Positions 18,013 to 26,298 of a DNA stretch of 64,000 nt are shown here, piece after piece. The notes beneath the pieces were generated by a model. It ran no database searches and was not told the origin of the DNA. It was given only the letters and a program-made list of their open reading frames with translations. The DNA is from Aeromicrobium tamlense (lineage in GTDB: Bacteria > Actinomycetota > Actinomycetes > Propionibacteriales > Nocardioidaceae), in contig NZ_JACBZN010000001.1 of NCBI RefSeq assembly GCF_013408555.1, forward strand, positions 3,100,001-3,164,000, in the 5' to 3' direction. Each line of letters opens with the position of its first letter. The stretch's first letter is position 1. Position numbers and translations under genes: made by a program.

Positions 18013-19755
18013 TCAGGGGGTGGGCAGCGTGGTCGGCGGACCGTTCGGGTCGGGCGTCGGCTCGGTCTCGGGCTCCGGCGGACGCGACACCGTGAGGGTG
18101 ATCGTCGTGCCCGGCGCGACCATCGAGCCCGGCTCGCGGCTCTGCGCGGTGACGGTGCCGTCGGGCGCCGTGCCGTTCGGGTCGTCCTGCACCGACACCT
18201 TCAGGCCGGCGTCCTCGAGCGTCTTCGTGGCCGCGTCGACGGACTGACCGACGACGTTGGGCACGTCGACCTGACCGCGGGACACGATGAGCGTGACCGT
18301 GCTGCCGCGCTCGACCTGGGTGCCCGGGGGCGGGTTGCTGTTCAGGACGCGGCCCTTGGGCTGGTCGCTGTCGGTGTTCTGGCGTTCGACCTTGAGGCCG
18401 TACCGGTCGCCCTCGAGCAGGTCCTTGGCCTCGTCGTACGAGTAGCTCGTGAGGTTCGGGATGTCGACGAGCTCGGGCCCGGCGCTGACGACCAGGTCGA
18501 CCGTCGTGCCCTCGTCGACGGTGGTGCCGGCCTCGGGGTCGGTGGACATGACCTGGCCCTCGGGAATGTCGGCACTGGTCTGCTCGCTGGTGTCGCCGAC
18601 GACGAGGTTCTTGGACTCGAGCCGGTTGGTGGCGGTCTCGACGTCGAGGCCTTCCACGCGCGGCACGTCCACCTGCGGCGTGTTCACCTCGGGGTCCTTG
18701 TCGTTGAGCATCAGCGCGATGCCCACCGCGGCCGCGATCGCCAGCAGAACGAGCGCGAGCGCCCACCACTTGCCGGCGCCCTTCTTCTTCTCCTCCTCCT
18801 CGGAGGCGGGCGGCAGCACGGGCGCGGCGACGGCGGGCGCGACCTGGGTGGCCCCGGCGGCGCCGACGGCCGTGACGGCCTGCGTGGGCGCGTCGACCGA
18901 GCCGCCGGCCAGCACACGCTCGATGTCCTTGCGCATGTCGCCGGCGCTGGAGTAGCGGTCGTCGACGCGCTTGGCGAGCGCCTTCGCGACGACGTGGTCG
19001 ACCTCGACCGAGACGTCGGGGTTCAGCTGCGACGGGGGACGGGCCTCCTCGCGCACGTGCTGGTAGGCCACCGAGACGGGGCTGTCGCCCACGAACGGCG
19101 GACGGCCGGTGAGCAGCTCGTAGAGCACGCAGCCGGTGGAGTAGATGTCGCTGCGGGCATCGACGGTCTCGCCGCGCGCCTGCTCGGGCGAGAGGTACTG
19201 CGCGGTGCCGATGACGGCCGCGGTCTGGGTCATGGCGCTGGAGGTGTCGGCGATCGCGCGGGCGATGCCGAAGTCCATCACCTTGACCTTGCCCTCGGGC
19301 GTCAGCATGACGTTGGCGGGCTTGATGTCGCGGTGGATGATGCCGGCGCGGTGGCTGTAGTCCAGGGCGGCCAGGATGTCGGCGGTGATCGACAGGGCGC
19401 GCTCGGGCAGGATCTTGCGGCCGTCGCGCAGGACGTCGCGCAGCGTGCGGCCCTCGACGAGCTCCATCACGATGTACGGCACGTGGGCGCCGGACGCGTC
19501 GGTGGCCTCGCCGGTGTCGTAGACGGCGACGATCGAGGGGTGGTTCAGCGAGGCCGCGGACTGCGCCTCGCGGCGGAAGCGCTCCTGGAACGTCTCGTCG
19601 GCGGCCAGGTCGGCGCGCAGCAGCTTGATGGCGACCGGGCGGCCCAGGCGCATGTCGTGTCCGGCCCTGACATCGGCCATGCCTCCACGGCCGACCAGCT
19701 CGCCGACCTGGTAGCGGTCGCCGAGCGGGCTCATGTACGCGTCAGTCTCGGTCAT
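18013..19755 (-). CDS. pknB: Serine/threonine protein kinase PknB with three PASTA domains
   Basis: A 580-residue membrane kinase. The kinase domain (about 15-280) has VGRGGMADV, VAIKLL, the HRDIKPANVML catalytic loop, DFGIAR and GTAQYLSPEQARGE. A single helix (WWALALVLLAIAAAVGIALML, about 335) leads to three extracellular PASTA repeats (DVPRVEG, DIPNLTS and DVPNVVG units), then a Pro/Thr-rich end. Mycobacterial PknB has four PASTA domains. PknB senses peptidoglycan fragments and phosphorylates division and wall-synthesis proteins. Here it ends the fhaA-fhaB-pstP-rodA-pbpA-pknB operon; PstP is its phosphatase and the FHA proteins its readers. Confidence 0.97.
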   Translation of the reverse strand: MTETDAYMSPLGDRYQVGELVGRGGMADVRAGHDMRLGRPVAIKLLRADLAADETFQERFRREAQSAASLNHPSIVAVYDTGEATDASGAHVPYIVMELVEGRTLRDVLRDGRKILPERALSITADILAALDYSHRAGIIHRDIKPANVMLTPEGKVKVMDFGIARAIADTSSAMTQTAAVIGTAQYLSPEQARGETVDARSDIYSTGCVLYELLTGRPPFVGDSPVSVAYQHVREEARPPSQLNPDVSVEVDHVVAKALAKRVDDRYSSAGDMRKDIERVLAGGSVDAPTQAVTAVGAAGATQVAPAVAAPVLPPASEEEEKKKGAGKWWALALVLLAIAAAVGIALMLNDKDPEVNTPQVDVPRVEGLDVETATNRLESKNLVVGDTSEQTSADIPEGQVMSTDPEAGTTVDEGTTVDLVVSAGPELVDIPNLTSYSYDEAKDLLEGDRYGLKVERQNTDSDQPKGRVLNSNPPPGTQVERGSTVTLIVSRGQVDVPNVVGQSVDAATKTLEDAGLKVSVQDDPNGTAPDGTVTAQSREPGSMVAPGTTITLTVSRPPEPETEPTPDPNGPPTTLPTP

Positions 19756-19786
19756 GGTGTCCAGTCTCCCAAAGGGTGGATGGTGG

Positions 19787-21253
19787 TCATCGCAGCACCG
19801 CCTCCATCACGGAGCGGGCGATCGGGCCGCCGAGGCGGCCTCCGCCGATGTCGCTGGTGTTCTGTGCGGACTCGACCAGCACCGCCACGGCGACCTGCGG
19901 GTCGTCCGCCGGGGCGAAGCTGATGAACCAGGCGTAGGGCGGGCGGTCGGGCGCCGACTCGGCGGTGCCGGTCTTGCCGCCGACCTTCACGCCGGGGATG
20001 GCCGCGGGCGAGCCGGTGCCGTCGTCGACGACCGCGACCATCATGTCGTTGAGCTCGCGGGCGTCGCTCGCGGACATCGCCCGCTCCAGCTCCTGCGGCT
20101 CGGGCTGCTCGAGAATCGACAGGTTCGGCGCGCGGACGGTGCGCACGACGCGCGGCTTCATCAGCACGCCGTCGTTGGCCACCGTGCCGGCGACCATGGC
20201 CATCTGCAGCGGCGTGGCGGCGACCTCGTACTGGCCGATGCCGGACTGGGCCAGCTGCGGCGCCTCGAGCTCGGCGTCGGGGTCGGCGGTGAAGCGGCTG
20301 GCGGCCGAGGAGAGGTCGTCCAGCGGGCGCGAGCCGAAGCCGAACTTCGTGGCCTGCTCGGCGAGCTTGTCCTGGCCGACCTTGCCGGCCATCCAGCCGA
20401 ACGAGACGTTGCACGAGACCTCGAGCGCCCGCTCGAACGTGATCGGGTTGCCGCCGCAGTCGCTGCCGCCCTGGTTGGTCAGCTTGTAGTCGATGCCGGG
20501 GAAGCCGAGGGTGGCGCCGCCGCGGACGTCGTCGTCGGCCTTCAGCCCGAGGTCCTCGATGCCCGCGGCCGCCGTGACGGCCTTGAAGGTCGAGCCCGGG
20601 GGCAGCGTGGTCTGCGTGCCGCGGTTGATGAGCGGCTGGTTCTCGTCGTTCTCCAGGCGCCGCATCGCCGTGGTGACCTTGTCGAGGTCGTGGCTGGCGA
20701 GCGCGTTGGGGTTGTACGTGGGCTGGCTGACCATCGCGAGGATGTCGCCGTTCTGCGGGTTGAGCGCCACGACGGCGCCGCGCGTCTTCTCGCCGAGATC
20801 GGCCAGGCCGTCGAACGCGGCCTTCTGGGCGGCCGGGTCGAGGGTGAGCTCGACGCTGCCGCCCTGCGGCTGGTCGTTGGAGATGACGTCGATGACGCGG
20901 TTGACGAACAGGCGGTCGTCGCTGCCGGACAGGATGTCGTTGTACGACTGCTCGATGCCCTCGCGGCCGTAGATGTAGGAGAAGTAGCCGGTGACCGGCG
21001 CGTACAGCTTCGGGTCGGTGTACTTGCGCTGGAACTGCCACTTGTCCTTCACCGGCACGGACTGCGCGATGGGCTCGCCGTCGACGATGATCGCGCCGCG
21101 CTCGCGGCTGAACTGCTCGTCGATGACGCGGCGGTTGCCCTCCTTGGCGTTCAGGTCGTCGGCCTGGACGAACTGCACGACGTTGGCGTTGAGCAGCAGG
21201 GCCAGGAACATCAGGAGGCACACGATGGCCATGGCGCGCACGGGCTTGTTCAC
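19787..21253 (-). CDS. pbpA: Penicillin-binding protein A (class B transpeptidase)
   Basis: A 488-residue monofunctional transpeptidase with an N-terminal signal anchor (VRAMAIVCLLMFLALLLNANVV). Active-site motifs are PPGSTFK (Ser nucleophile), SCN (SxN) and GGKTGTAE (KTG). It crosslinks peptidoglycan together with the RodA glycosyltransferase encoded immediately upstream, whose stop its GTG start overlaps (GTGA). Length is normal for actinobacterial PbpA. Confidence 0.97.
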   Translation of the reverse strand: MNKPVRAMAIVCLLMFLALLLNANVVQFVQADDLNAKEGNRRVIDEQFSRERGAIIVDGEPIAQSVPVKDKWQFQRKYTDPKLYAPVTGYFSYIYGREGIEQSYNDILSGSDDRLFVNRVIDVISNDQPQGGSVELTLDPAAQKAAFDGLADLGEKTRGAVVALNPQNGDILAMVSQPTYNPNALASHDLDKVTTAMRRLENDENQPLINRGTQTTLPPGSTFKAVTAAAGIEDLGLKADDDVRGGATLGFPGIDYKLTNQGGSDCGGNPITFERALEVSCNVSFGWMAGKVGQDKLAEQATKFGFGSRPLDDLSSAASRFTADPDAELEAPQLAQSGIGQYEVAATPLQMAMVAGTVANDGVLMKPRVVRTVRAPNLSILEQPEPQELERAMSASDARELNDMMVAVVDDGTGSPAAIPGVKVGGKTGTAESAPDRPPYAWFISFAPADDPQVAVAVLVESAQNTSDIGGGRLGGPIARSVMEAVLR

Positions 21254-22635
21254 GAGAGCTTCACCACCTGCGTCTGGTCGTCCCCGCTGATCGTGGAGAC
21301 CTCGGGGGCGGGACGACGGGTCTGGTCGCTGATGCGCAGCAGCAGCGCGACGATGATCCAGTTCATGATGATCGACGAGCCGCCGGCGGCCAGGAACGGC
21401 GCCGTCAGGCCGGTCAGCGGGATGAGGCGCATGACGCCGCCGGCGACGACGAACACCTGCAGCGCGAACGAGACCGACAGGCCCACCGCGAGCAGCTTGC
21501 CGAACGCGTCACGGCAGGTCAGCGCGATGCGCAGACCGCGCTCGACGATGAGGCCGTAGGCCACGAGCACCGCCATGAGGCCGGTGAGGCCGAGCTCCTC
21601 GCCGATGGAGGACAGGATGAAGTCGGAGAAGCCGAAGGGCGTCATCTCGGGGCTGCCCTGGCCCCAGCCGCGACCCAGCAGGCCGCCGTGCGCGAGGCCG
21701 TAGAGCGCCGTGATGATCTGGTAGTTCTTGTCCGGGTCGGCCCACGGGTCGAGCCAGGCGTCGAAGCGGTCGCGCACGTGCCCGAAGGCCGCGTAGCCGA
21801 ACCAGGCGCCCGCCGCGAACAGCAGGCCGCCGACGACGAGCCAGCCCGGCCGCTCGGTGGCGACGTAGAGCATCACGACGAAGAGGCCGAAGAACAGCAG
21901 CGACGAGCCGAGGTCGCGCTGGAAGACGAGGATGCCGACGCTGACGAGCCAGCCCAGCAGGATGGGGCCGAGATCGCGGCCGCGCGGCAGGTCGACGCCG
22001 AGCACCCGGCGGCCGGCCAGGGCGAGCGCGTCGCGCTTGGCCACGAGGTAGCCGGCGAAGAAGATCGCCAGCGCGATCTTGGCGGCCTCGGCGGGCTGGA
22101 AGCTGAACGGGCCGAGCTGGATCCAGATCTGCGCGCCGCGCTTCGCGTTGCCGATGACGGGCAGGATCGGCAGCACCAGCAGCACGATCGCGCCGAGGCC
22201 GAACGTGTAGGTGTACTGCTGCAGGCGGCGGTGGTCGCGAATGAGCGCGAGCACCGCGACGAACATGAGGACGCCCAGGATCGTCCAGCGCAACTGGCCC
22301 TGCGCGAACGGGCCGAAGCCCGATCCGTTGGCCTCGAGGCCGAGGTCGATCCGGTAGATCATCGTCAGGCCGATGCCGTTGAGCGCCACGACGACCGGCA
22401 ACAGCACGGGATCGGCGTAGCCGGCGAAGCGGCGCACGGCGACGTGGGCACCGAGCGCGACGACGGCGTAGACCGCGCCGACCGTGTAGATGCCCGCGGG
22501 AACGGTGCCGTCGATGCCCAGGCCGACGGCGGCGTAGGACCCGATGCCGATTGCGATCGCCAGCAGCAGCAGTCCGAGCTCGGCGGTGCGGCGCTTGCGA
22601 GGGATCCAGGCGGGGGTGGCGCCCGGGGAGCTCAT
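21250..22635 (-). CDS. rodA: RodA/FtsW-family peptidoglycan glycosyltransferase
   Basis: A 461-residue SEDS protein with 10-12 membrane segments. Signatures include GPFSFQPAEAAKIALAIFFAGYL, FQRDLGSSLLFFGLFVVMLYVAT, DPDKNYQIITALYGLAHGGLLGRGWGQG and FILSSIGEELGLTG. It polymerises lipid II with PbpA. The ATG at 22635 overlaps the pstP stop as ATGA. The frame continues upstream only as shadow of pstP. Confidence 0.96.
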   Translation of the reverse strand: MSSPGATPAWIPRKRRTAELGLLLLAIAIGIGSYAAVGLGIDGTVPAGIYTVGAVYAVVALGAHVAVRRFAGYADPVLLPVVVALNGIGLTMIYRIDLGLEANGSGFGPFAQGQLRWTILGVLMFVAVLALIRDHRRLQQYTYTFGLGAIVLLVLPILPVIGNAKRGAQIWIQLGPFSFQPAEAAKIALAIFFAGYLVAKRDALALAGRRVLGVDLPRGRDLGPILLGWLVSVGILVFQRDLGSSLLFFGLFVVMLYVATERPGWLVVGGLLFAAGAWFGYAAFGHVRDRFDAWLDPWADPDKNYQIITALYGLAHGGLLGRGWGQGSPEMTPFGFSDFILSSIGEELGLTGLMAVLVAYGLIVERGLRIALTCRDAFGKLLAVGLSVSFALQVFVVAGGVMRLIPLTGLTAPFLAAGGSSIIMNWIIVALLLRISDQTRRPAPEVSTISGDDQTQVVKLS

Positions 22636-23951
22636 GGTGCCTCCGTCGGCGCGGACGTGGCCGGGGTGCGACGCGGCGAGGCCGTGGCGGTGGGGGTCGG
22701 CGTCGGCGTGGGGGTCGGTTCGGTGACCTGGATGCTGAGGTTGGTGACGATGCGCTTGGCCTCGGCGTGATCGGCGGCGGCGATGCCCGCGGCGACGCGG
22801 TCGCGCTGGTACGGCGGCAGCGTGTCGATCTGGATGCGGGTGACCTCGTCGACCGTCTTGAGGGTCAGTCCGGGGATGTCGACGTCGACGCCGCGGTAGA
22901 TCGCGACCTGGTCGCCCGACGGCGCGACGAAGTACTGGCGCTGCGACCAGTCGTAGGCGTAGGCGCCGGCCCCGCCGACGAGGCCCAGGATGACGAGGAT
23001 CGCGAGCAGCCACGTGAGGCCGCGGCGGCGGGGCGCGGCACGCGGCGCGTAGCGGAGCTCCTCGGGGTCGGGCTCGACGGCGTCGTCGGCTCCGGCCGGG
23101 AGCGTGGCCGGAGCGGTGGCGGCCCGGACCGAGCCCGTGCGCGGGCGGGGCTGCGAGGTGGCGGCGCCCACGATCTGGGGCTGGCCGTCGGCGCAGACGA
23201 GGCTCTCGTCGACCGGCTCCTCGCCGTCGACGAACTCGGCCAGCACGACGGTGACGTTGTCGTAGCCGCCGCCCTCGAGCGCGAGCCGGACCAGCTCGGT
23301 GGCGGCCGCGTCGATCGTCTCGAGCTTCATCGTCCGCTCGATCGTCTCGTCGTCGACCATGTCGGTGAGGCCGTCGCTGCACAGCAGGTAGCGGTCGCCG
23401 GCGGCGGGCTGGAGCCACGTGAAGTCGGGCTCGAAGTCGTCGCGTCCCAGGATGGCCTTGAGCAGCAGCGAGCGGTGCGGGTGGACGCGCGCCTCCTCGG
23501 GCGTGATGCGTCCCTCGTCGACGAGGCTCTGCACGAAGGTGTGGTCGATGCTCAGCTGGCTGAGACGTCCCTGGCGCAGGCGGTAGGCGCGCGAGTCGCC
23601 GATGTGGGCGACGGCCAGCTTCTCGCCGTCCCACAGCATCGCCTCGAGCGTGGTGCCCATGCCCTCGACCGCGGGGTCGTCGGCGATCAGCTGGGCGAGC
23701 CGATGGTTCGCGGTGGCCACCGCGGTGCGCAGGGCCTCGAGCGCGTCGCCGTCGTCCTCGGGGTCGAGGTCGCGGTCGAGATCGCGGATCTCGGCGAGCG
23801 TGGCCGAGGAGGCGAGGTCGCCGGCCGCGGCGCCGCCCATGCCGTCGGCGATGACCAGCAGGCGCGGGCTGGCGTAGCCCGAGTCCTGGTTGTTCGAACG
23901 TCGCAGACCGACGTCGGTCAGCGCCACGTAGCGGTAGGTCAGCGGCGCCAT
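22632..23951 (-). CDS. pstP: PP2C-type serine/threonine phosphatase
   Basis: A 439-residue membrane phosphatase that reverses PknB-type phosphorylation. The N-terminal PP2C domain has DVGLRRSNNQD, VIADGMGGAAAGDLAS, LLCSDGLTDM and GGYDNVTVVLAEF, the metal-binding Asp residues. A single helix (GLTWLLAILVILGLVGGAGAYAY, about 315) precedes an extracellular domain. The stop of fhaB (TAG) lies directly against its ATG. It is part of the conserved division and wall-signalling operon. Confidence 0.96.
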   Translation of the reverse strand: MAPLTYRYVALTDVGLRRSNNQDSGYASPRLLVIADGMGGAAAGDLASSATLAEIRDLDRDLDPEDDGDALEALRTAVATANHRLAQLIADDPAVEGMGTTLEAMLWDGEKLAVAHIGDSRAYRLRQGRLSQLSIDHTFVQSLVDEGRITPEEARVHPHRSLLLKAILGRDDFEPDFTWLQPAAGDRYLLCSDGLTDMVDDETIERTMKLETIDAAATELVRLALEGGGYDNVTVVLAEFVDGEEPVDESLVCADGQPQIVGAATSQPRPRTGSVRAATAPATLPAGADDAVEPDPEELRYAPRAAPRRRGLTWLLAILVILGLVGGAGAYAYDWSQRQYFVAPSGDQVAIYRGVDVDIPGLTLKTVDEVTRIQIDTLPPYQRDRVAAGIAAADHAEAKRIVTNLSIQVTEPTPTPTPTPTATASPRRTPATSAPTEAP

Positions 23952-24437
23952 CTACTTGCGCAACTCCACGATCGTCTTGCCCAGTCGCACGGACGTGCCG
24001 AGCGCGACCGGCACCGGGGAGGTGACGCGCTGGCTGCCGATGTAGGTGCCGTTCGTGGAGCCGAGGTCCTCGACGAACCACTGCTCGCCGTTGGTGGCGA
24101 AGCGGGCGTGACGGGTGGACACGTAGTCGTCGTCGAGGCGGATCGCGGCGTCGGTGCCGCGGCCGAGCAGGATCGGCTCGGTGCCCAGCGGCACGCTCTG
24201 GCCGGCGTTGGGACCGTCGACGACCTGCAGCATGCTGGGCGCACCCCGCAGCTTGCGGTTGCGACGGGCCTTCTCGGGCTTCGCCTGCTTCTGGGCCTTC
24301 TGCCCCTTGGGCGCCTTCGCCGCCTGGACCTTCGTGCCGAAGATGTCGGTGCGGATGACCGAGACGGCCGACAGCACGAACAGCCACAGCACGGCCAGGA
24401 AGCCGAGCTTGATCAGGGTCAGGGTCAGCTCGCTCAC
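23952..24437 (-). CDS. fhaB: FHA-domain protein FhaB
   Basis: A 161-residue protein: N-terminal membrane helix (LIKLGFLAVLWLFVLSAVSVI), a basic linker, and a C-terminal FHA phosphothreonine-binding domain (LLGRGTDAAIRLDDDYVSTRHARF, then DLGSTNGTYI). FHA domains read PknB-family phosphorylation. GTG start overlaps the fhaA stop (GTGA). Confidence 0.95.
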   Translation of the reverse strand: MSELTLTLIKLGFLAVLWLFVLSAVSVIRTDIFGTKVQAAKAPKGQKAQKQAKPEKARRNRKLRGAPSMLQVVDGPNAGQSVPLGTEPILLGRGTDAAIRLDDDYVSTRHARFATNGEQWFVEDLGSTNGTYIGSQRVTSPVPVALGTSVRLGKTIVELRK

Positions 24438-25144
24438 ACGACCTCCTCGCTGATCTGCACGGAGATCGTCGTGTTGCCGAGACGGATGGAGGAGCCGTTG
24501 CGCAGGAACGCGGCGTCGACCCGGCGACCGTCGACGATGACGCCGTTGGTGGACCCGAGGTCGCGGATCTCCACGCCCGTGCCCAGGAACGAGATCTCGG
24601 CGTGGTTGCGGCTGATGCCCGGGTCGTCGATCTTGAGGTCCACCGAGGAGCCGCGGCCGATCGTGATGCCGGGCGGGTTCACGGGGTGACGCAGGCCGCC
24701 GATGTCGAGCACGACCTTGGCGCGGCGGACGGCGGTGTCGGTGATCGGCTCGCCGCGCACCGGCGTGACCGACGCGTTCGAGGCGCTGACGATCGTGAAG
24801 CGACCGGTGTGCAGGGCCTCGTCGAGGGCGAACTCGATGTGCAGCGGGCCGGCGGCGGTGTAGTGCTGCTCGGCGAGGTGCTCCTTGAGCAGCGTGGCCA
24901 GCTCGGTGGCCAGCGTGGCGCCGTAGGGGGCCAGGCGGTCGTGGTCGGCCGGCGAGAGCTCCACGGTGAAGTCGTTGGGCACGAGCGTGCGCTCGCGGCT
25001 GAGGACCGACGCGTTCTGGTCGACCTCGCGCTGCAGGGCCGCCGCGATCTCGACGGGCTGCACCGCGCTGCGGAAGGCACGAGCGAACGCCCCGGTGACG
25101 GCACCCTCGAGGCGCTTCTCGAAGCGCTGCAGGACTCCGGCCAC
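24434..25144 (-). CDS. fhaA: FHA-domain protein FhaA (DUF3662 plus FHA)
   Basis: A 236-residue protein with an N-terminal DUF3662 domain (GVLQRFEKRLEGAVTGAFARAF, 1-125) and a C-terminal FHA domain (GRGSSVDLKIDDPGISRNHAEI.. STNG). The mycobacterial homologue is about 530 residues because of a long low-complexity linker missing here. FhaA binds phosphorylated MurJ/MviN and other PknB targets. The GTG start has GAGGAGG about 9 nt upstream and heads the operon. tRNA-Leu lies divergently upstream as in mycobacteria. Confidence 0.95.
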   Translation of the reverse strand: MAGVLQRFEKRLEGAVTGAFARAFRSAVQPVEIAAALQREVDQNASVLSRERTLVPNDFTVELSPADHDRLAPYGATLATELATLLKEHLAEQHYTAAGPLHIEFALDEALHTGRFTIVSASNASVTPVRGEPITDTAVRRAKVVLDIGGLRHPVNPPGITIGRGSSVDLKIDDPGISRNHAEISFLGTGVEIRDLGSTNGVIVDGRRVDAAFLRNGSSIRLGNTTISVQISEEVV

Positions 25145-25304
25145 AGGTGCTCACCTCCTCGGGCATGCCACATCGACGACGGTCGGTCCTGTCGATCGTA
25201 TCGACACGGGGCCAGAACGGCGTCCTCCGTGGCTGCGACCCGCCGCACACGGACGCGATCGCGGGAGGGGGACCCGCGGAGTTCGCGTCCCCGACGCTGC
25301 CTGT

Positions 25305-25310
25305 TAGACT
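25305..25310 (+). promoter_or_regulatory. -10 element (TAGACT) of the tRNA-Leu promoter
   Basis: TAGACT with TTCGCG 17 nt upstream as weak -35; the predicted start falls about 23 nt before the mature tRNA. Confidence 0.45.
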
Positions 25311-25339
25311 CTGACGTCGGTCCGGTTCACCGGATCAAC

Positions 25340-25422
25340 GCGCGAGTGGCGGAATGGTAGACGCGCTGGCTTCAGGTGCCAGTGTCCGCAAGGGCGTGGG
25401 GGTTCAAATCCCCCCTCGCGCA
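25340..25422 (+). tRNA. tRNA-Leu, anticodon CAG
   Basis: An 83-nt class II tRNA. The acceptor stem GCGCGAG pairs with CTCGCGC. The anticodon stem CTGGC/GCCAG encloses loop TTCAGGT with anticodon CAG (reads CUG). A long variable arm follows (around TGTCCGCAAGGGCG), then a T-arm GGGGGTTCAAATCCCCC. CCA is not encoded. It precedes the fhaA operon divergently, the same position as leuT in mycobacteria. Confidence 0.97.
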
Positions 25423-25428
25423 CAGCAG

Positions 25429-25461
25429 AAGGGCCGGATCCTTAGGGATCCGGCCCTTTCT
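25429..25461 (+). terminator. Intrinsic terminator of tRNA-Leu
   Basis: Perfect 13-bp arms (25429-25441 and 25446-25458), loop TTAG, followed by TCT. It starts 7 nt after the tRNA. Confidence 0.85.
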
Positions 25462-25489
25462 CGTGCTCGGGGACCGATCACCGCGGACA

Positions 25490-25528
25490 CGACGATGGCC
25501 GCGGGGTGGAGTCCCGCGGCCATCGTCG
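25490..25528 (-). terminator. Hairpin downstream of the whiB-DUF4235 operon
   Basis: Perfect 16-bp arms (25490-25505 and 25513-25528) with a 7-nt loop, 50 nt past the DUF4235 stop and between convergent transcription units. The rest of 25462-25578 shows nothing else. Confidence 0.7.
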
Positions 25529-25578
25529 GTGTGCGTCGACCGGCAGGAGGAGGATCCGGTCGTCGCGGGGTCGTGCGC

Positions 25579-25881
25579 TCAGTCGCCGGGCCACTCGCCC
25601 GTCGCCTTGGCGAACGCGCGGGCGCCCTGTCGCTGGACGAGCGCGCGAACACCGGAGAAGATCGCGCCCTGGATGACGGCGGCGAGCAAGATCTCCTTGA
25701 GCGGGAACTCGGACTGCGTCGGGTTGGGCGGATCGCCCTCGCTGTTCGGGCTGGCCCGCTTCCAGACCTGCTTGAACACCGCCGACGCGATGAGTCCCGC
25801 GAGGATCGACGAGATGAGCCCGACCGGCTGGTAGAGGATCTTCGCCGACGTGCTGGACCTCGCGGGCTTGGACGCGGCCAT
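25579..25881 (-). CDS. DUF4235-family small membrane protein
   Basis: A 100-residue protein with two hydrophobic segments (PVGLISSILAGLIASAVFKQVWKR and LLAAVIQGAIFSGVRALVQRQGA), matching DUF4235 of actinobacteria. The function is unknown. Its ATG overlaps the whiB stop as TGATG, so it is expressed with the WhiB protein. Confidence 0.85.
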   Translation of the reverse strand: MAASKPARSSTSAKILYQPVGLISSILAGLIASAVFKQVWKRASPNSEGDPPNPTQSEFPLKEILLAAVIQGAIFSGVRALVQRQGARAFAKATGEWPGD

Positions 25882-26171
25882 CAGCCGACGGCCACCTGAC
25901 GGCCCGCGAGGATCTCGGTGCGCTCGGACTCGGTGAGACCGCCCCAGACGCCGTACGGCTCCTGGACCGCGAGCGCGTGCTCACGGCACCGGTCGATGAC
26001 CGGGCACGTGGCGCAGACGGCCTTGGCGTTCTCCTCACGGCGGTGCCGCTTCATCCCGCGCTCTGCTTCGGGCGAGAAGAAGACGGAGGAGTCGGCACCC
26101 ATGCAGGCGCCCTCCCACTGCCATTCGTAGGACTCGATGATGGGCGACGGAAGTCGCTTGATGTTGACCAT
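25881..26171 (-). CDS. WhiB-family Fe-S transcription factor (WhiB3/WhiD type)
   Basis: A 96-residue protein with the four cluster cysteines C23, C53, C56 and C62, followed by EPYGVWGGLTESER. The CMGADSSVFFSPEAERG and EEHALAV-like segment (CREHALAVQEPYGVWGG) match WhiB3 of mycobacteria and WhiD of Streptomyces rather than WhiB1, WhiB2 or WhiB4. Such proteins bind SigA and respond to O2, NO or redox via a [4Fe-4S] cluster. GCAGGA precedes the ATG. It is divergent from a B12-domain MerR regulator, with two palindromes in the shared gap. Confidence 0.93.
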   Translation of the reverse strand: MVNIKRLPSPIIESYEWQWEGACMGADSSVFFSPEAERGMKRHRREENAKAVCATCPVIDRCREHALAVQEPYGVWGGLTESERTEILAGRQVAVG

Positions 26172-26228
26172 GTTTCCTGCCCCTTCCCCAAGGGTGAGGA
26201 CTGACGCGAGCTGGTGTGCACAACTCGG

Positions 26229-26252
26229 TGAGTAGTCCGACCGTACTACTCA
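26229..26252. promoter_or_regulatory. Palindrome 1 in the whiB/merR gap
   Basis: Perfect inverted repeat TGAGTAGT-N8-ACTACTCA, placed between the whiB and MerR start codons. Candidate regulator-binding site. Confidence 0.5.
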
Positions 26253-26285
26253 ACCTATTCACTAGGCAAGCGACTTGAATAGGTT
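26252..26285. promoter_or_regulatory. Palindrome 2 (operator of the B12-domain MerR gene)
   Basis: Perfect 10-bp arms AACCTATTCA (26252-26261) and TGAATAGGTT (26276-26285) with a 14-nt spacer. The right arm ends one base before the -10 hexamer TATGAT, a repressing position. The region is markedly AT-richer than its surroundings. Confidence 0.6.
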
Positions 26286-26286
26286 T

Positions 26287-26292
26287 TATGAT
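26287..26292 (+). promoter_or_regulatory. Leaderless -10 element (TATGAT) of the MerR gene
   Basis: TATGAT followed by 6 nt and the ATG at 26299, a near-consensus -10. Confidence 0.7.
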
Positions 26293-26298
26293 TTCCCC

